From Gnetum montanum (lineage: Eukaryota; Streptophyta; Gnetopsida; Gnetales; Gnetaceae), in contig MNCI01034058.1 in NCBI GenBank assembly GCA_015680685.1, forward strand, positions 141,906 through 173,838: 31,933 bases of DNA, written 5' to 3'. Shown here piece by piece: positions 29,547 through 31,933 of this stretch. Each line of letters opens with the position of its first letter. The first letter of the stretch is position 1. Made by a program: the position numbers and the translations under genes. The notes beneath the pieces were generated by a model. That model made no database searches and was not told where the DNA came from. It worked only from the letters and a program-made list of their open reading frames with translations.

Positions 29547-30268
29547 AGAGGTGGTGCCCTTGGTTCCGAGATAATTATATTTAAACCCTTAGCAAGACTC
29601 TTGTAGTTTTTTCATTCCAGAGTTAGAATTATTTCTATGTGCCCGCAGTAGAAGTCATAGAGTGAATGGATTTTTATTTGAGTAATTTGTACCTGAGCAC
29701 AATTTTGTGTACAGCAATAAAGAGGAACTTTATGATAAACCTTGTAGCATACAGATTAAGCTAATTGGTAATTAATTATTATTTTTTAATGCTTTCCTAG
29801 TTAATTAATATCTCTCTCAACCTTCAACCCCCTTAGTTAAATACACTCAGTACGACCGCTTCGAGCATGCGTTTAGTGCATGGTAACCCAATAAGAATTA
29901 GCGTTTGGTAATCCCAGCAGCGTTGCATTGGTTTAGGATGTGTATAGCAAGTGGGAAAGGATACTAGTGTTAGGAACATTTAGAAACTAGTTAATGAATA
30001 GTTAATGTAAGTTAGCCACTTAGTTCTCTCTCCCTCTCCTTTATTAGCAGAAGACATAAAAAATACAACAGCTATAAAAATCATATACCTCAAGCTTACT
30101 TAACCTTACAACCATGACAATAAAAGTAAGTTTGGGAAGACAACAATTGATTAACCCTAAGTGTTCCATTAAGGTGCATAAGCACTTGGTCCTTGGAGTT
30201 CAACCGGATCATGCGTGAAACGCTTGTATTCGTATGGTTGAGTGTAGAGGTACCTCGCCACTCATCAT

Positions 30269-30287
30269 TGGCACCGTTGCCGAGGAC
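30269..30287 (+). promoter_or_regulatory. Primer-binding site of element C, tRNA-Asp type
   Basis: TGGCACCGTTGCCGAGGAC differs at two positions from TGGCGCCGTTGCCGGGGAC, the site typical of Athila and related plant Ty3 elements. It starts one base after the LTR end, as expected. Confidence 0.85.
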
Positions 30288-30411
30288 TTAGTTGTTTGTG
30301 CACTGAGTAGAACATAGGAAATCATTCACATTGTTGAAACATTAGAACGAACCCTTAGGGTTAATCAAAGAAAGACGAGACAACAGTACATTGCACACCA
30401 AACAAGACAAG

Positions 30412-31933
30412 ATGTCTTCTCCTTCGCATAAGAGCACTTCACTGCCTAGGACTAACACAAGAGGCAGTTGACGGCATAATATACATAACCAGGATCCACC
30501 AGTTCCTCAATATTTTCATGTGGTATATACTCATCCTGATGAGTATGTACCCAATTTCACCTTTATTCTCCACCAAGATGAACAACTACATTGGAGAGAC
30601 TTGGAGGGTAACATAGTGTTGCCTCCAGACCGGTCAATTCCCAACATGCTCCTTCGTGCCCTCACATGAATAGGCATGCTACTTTTATACGCTAAATACA
30701 TTGCATGCGATCATGACTCAAGAGACTATTATCCCATAGAAGCACAACGTTAAAGGGACTTGCGATAGGAGAGATACCATACATATTTGAAGGGTAAATG
30801 GCCCCATGACGCTTTGCACATTTTGAGTGAAATTGAGGATGGTGAACTTGCTTCAATAGGTTCCCCACAAAATGATGTTCCTCCTACTAACATTGGTTAG
30901 GAGGTGGTGTATCAGAACCTCCACTCCACTATTCACAACCCTAGTTCTGATACCCATGAACATGAAGTGTTCAACGAAGGAACACGAAAACACGATAAGG
31001 GTGGATGTTCTGATCATGATCACGATCGAGGCCGAGACCACTGAAGAGAAGGTAGAAAACACTTTCATGGCAATGGTTCTCCTTTTTCTTCACCTTCATC
31101 ATCATCTTCACCCTCTCCTTCAATGTCCAGATGCAATCATAGGGAAACCAATCGTGAGGATAAGGGAAAACGAAGTGAAAGTCATCGACGAGATAGTCGA
31201 GAACGAGGACGAGGGCACTCTAAAGAATCAAGGCATAGAAGAAGGGAGAGTAGGGAACTAGGTAGACACCATAGATGCTATGAACGAGACGATCATGAAG
31301 AACCCCTACTCACAACGAGAAGCACGCTAGATATAACGAAGGCCATAAGAGTTCCAAAAAAGCACCAAAAAGATAGTAGGATCAAGAGGTTAGACATGAA
31401 CAACATCCCACGATTTGAAGGGGGATAAAATGCTGATCCTCAAAATCATTTACAAGAATTCCATGATGCATGTGCCTTGCAAAACATAGAAAATGAATGG
31501 CAAAAACTGAAGTTGTTCCTAAGAAAACTAGTGAAAGAAGCTGAAAGCTGGTACTAGTCCTTAGAACAAGAATCCATTCGGAGGTGGAGTACAATGTTAG
31601 AACCGTTCAATGATAAGTACCAAATGTACTCCCAAGTGTCTAACTTGTGGAAGCAAATCCAAGGATGGAAGCAAGGAAATCATGAACCCTTGGATGCTGC
31701 CATGGGTCACTATTATGCACTGTTGCATCGTTACCCTGGTCATGGTTATTCGCAGTGAGATCAACTACGCCATCTTGTGGATGGACTTAGGCATGAAACA
31801 AGAAGAACCCTTGGGACATATGCCCAAGGAAGGTTATCGGAGCTTAGGTCTCATCAAATTCATAAACTACTAGAGCAAGTTGCCAAAGAAGAATGTGAGC
31901 TACAAAAGAGAGAAAGTGTGGAAGAATACAACT
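30412..31933 (+). pseudogene. gag: Element C gag, partial (Athila-like), with an RS-rich segment
   Basis: One frame runs from the ATG at 30412 to the window edge with about nine stops and no frameshift. The N-terminal part reads PPVPQYFHVVYTHPDEYVPN. A serine/proline run (about 31070-31120) is followed by an arginine-rich region at 31126-31290 (SESHRRDSRERGRGHSKES, then RHRRRESRELGRHHR), which resembles an RS domain. The canonical gag core follows: IPRFEGG, then LKLFLRKLVKEAESWY and SIRRWSTMLEPFNDKY (about 31405-31612). The product would be the structural particle protein. The rest of the element lies to the right. Confidence 0.8.

Larger units (their letters stand above)
29457..30267 (+). 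repeat. 5' LTR of element C
   Basis: It begins TGATGAACCGC and ends CCACTCATCA, with inverted termini TGATGA/TCATCA. One base later the primer-binding site starts. The 811 bp contain a TATA box at 29539 and an array of GATATC palindromes before it. The preceding bases ATACT (29452-29456) are the expected left target copy; the right copy is outside the window. Confidence 0.75.

Noticed and set aside
29350-30267. A single 918-bp LTR shared by elements B and C
   Set aside because: Similarity to the related LTR at 175-771 stops at 29456, and the TGATGA/TCATCA termini fit an LTR starting at 29457. Two LTRs with one inserted in the other explain both facts better.

Overview
The window looks like a nested, decayed retrotransposon block from a large, repeat-rich plant genome. 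That it is a seed plant, perhaps a gymnosperm, is inference only; no host gene is recognisable. Almost all of it belongs to at least five LTR-retrotransposon units inserted into or next to one another. Every coding frame carries premature stops. The sequence is AT-rich, and there is no bacterial-type gene organisation.

Layout, left to right. 1-771 is the 3' end and LTR of an old element. 1058-4930 holds remains of an antisense-strand (minus) gene into which a 1.57-kb solo LTR (1770-3338) has inserted. 5622-5695 is a 5S rRNA-derived segment. 5990-6636 is the first part of the gag of a Ty3/gypsy chromovirus (element B). An 18.7-kb Tat-lineage Ty3/gypsy element (6637-25337) sits inside that gag, bounded by the 5-bp target duplication AAGAT. 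Element B resumes at 25343 with the rest of gag, then protease, RT, RNase H, integrase and chromodomain, and its 3' LTR starts at 29350. At 29457 that LTR is broken by a third element (C) with an Athila-like tRNA-Asp primer site (30269-30287) and a gag that runs off the right edge.

Inside the Tat element the sense strand carries 5' LTR, repeat-rich leader, gag, protease, a 6-kb gap, RT, two RNase H domains (the second archaeal-like, diagnostic of Tat), integrase, repeat-rich 3' region, polypurine tract and 3' LTR.

The 6-kb gap between protease and RT is the most unusual part. On the minus strand it holds what reads as one spliced gene with eight exons (17976 down to 13578), canonical GT-AG introns, a TATA box and an ATG in good context. 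Its first half is an FCP1/NLI-interacting-factor-like (HAD) phosphatase domain. The rest is a domain I cannot assign, a coiled coil and acidic tracts. Six of the seven exon joins match in phase, and the seventh is off by one base. The same gap and the 3' region carry three clusters of one short dyad repeat (GGYC-N6-GRCC then TTAAACTAGCA) whose arms change together, which suggests the dyad itself was maintained.

The Tat element and its antisense gene decayed mainly by point changes to stop codons with few indels, and the two LTRs differ mostly by transitions. That pattern fits long silencing by cytosine methylation followed by deamination.
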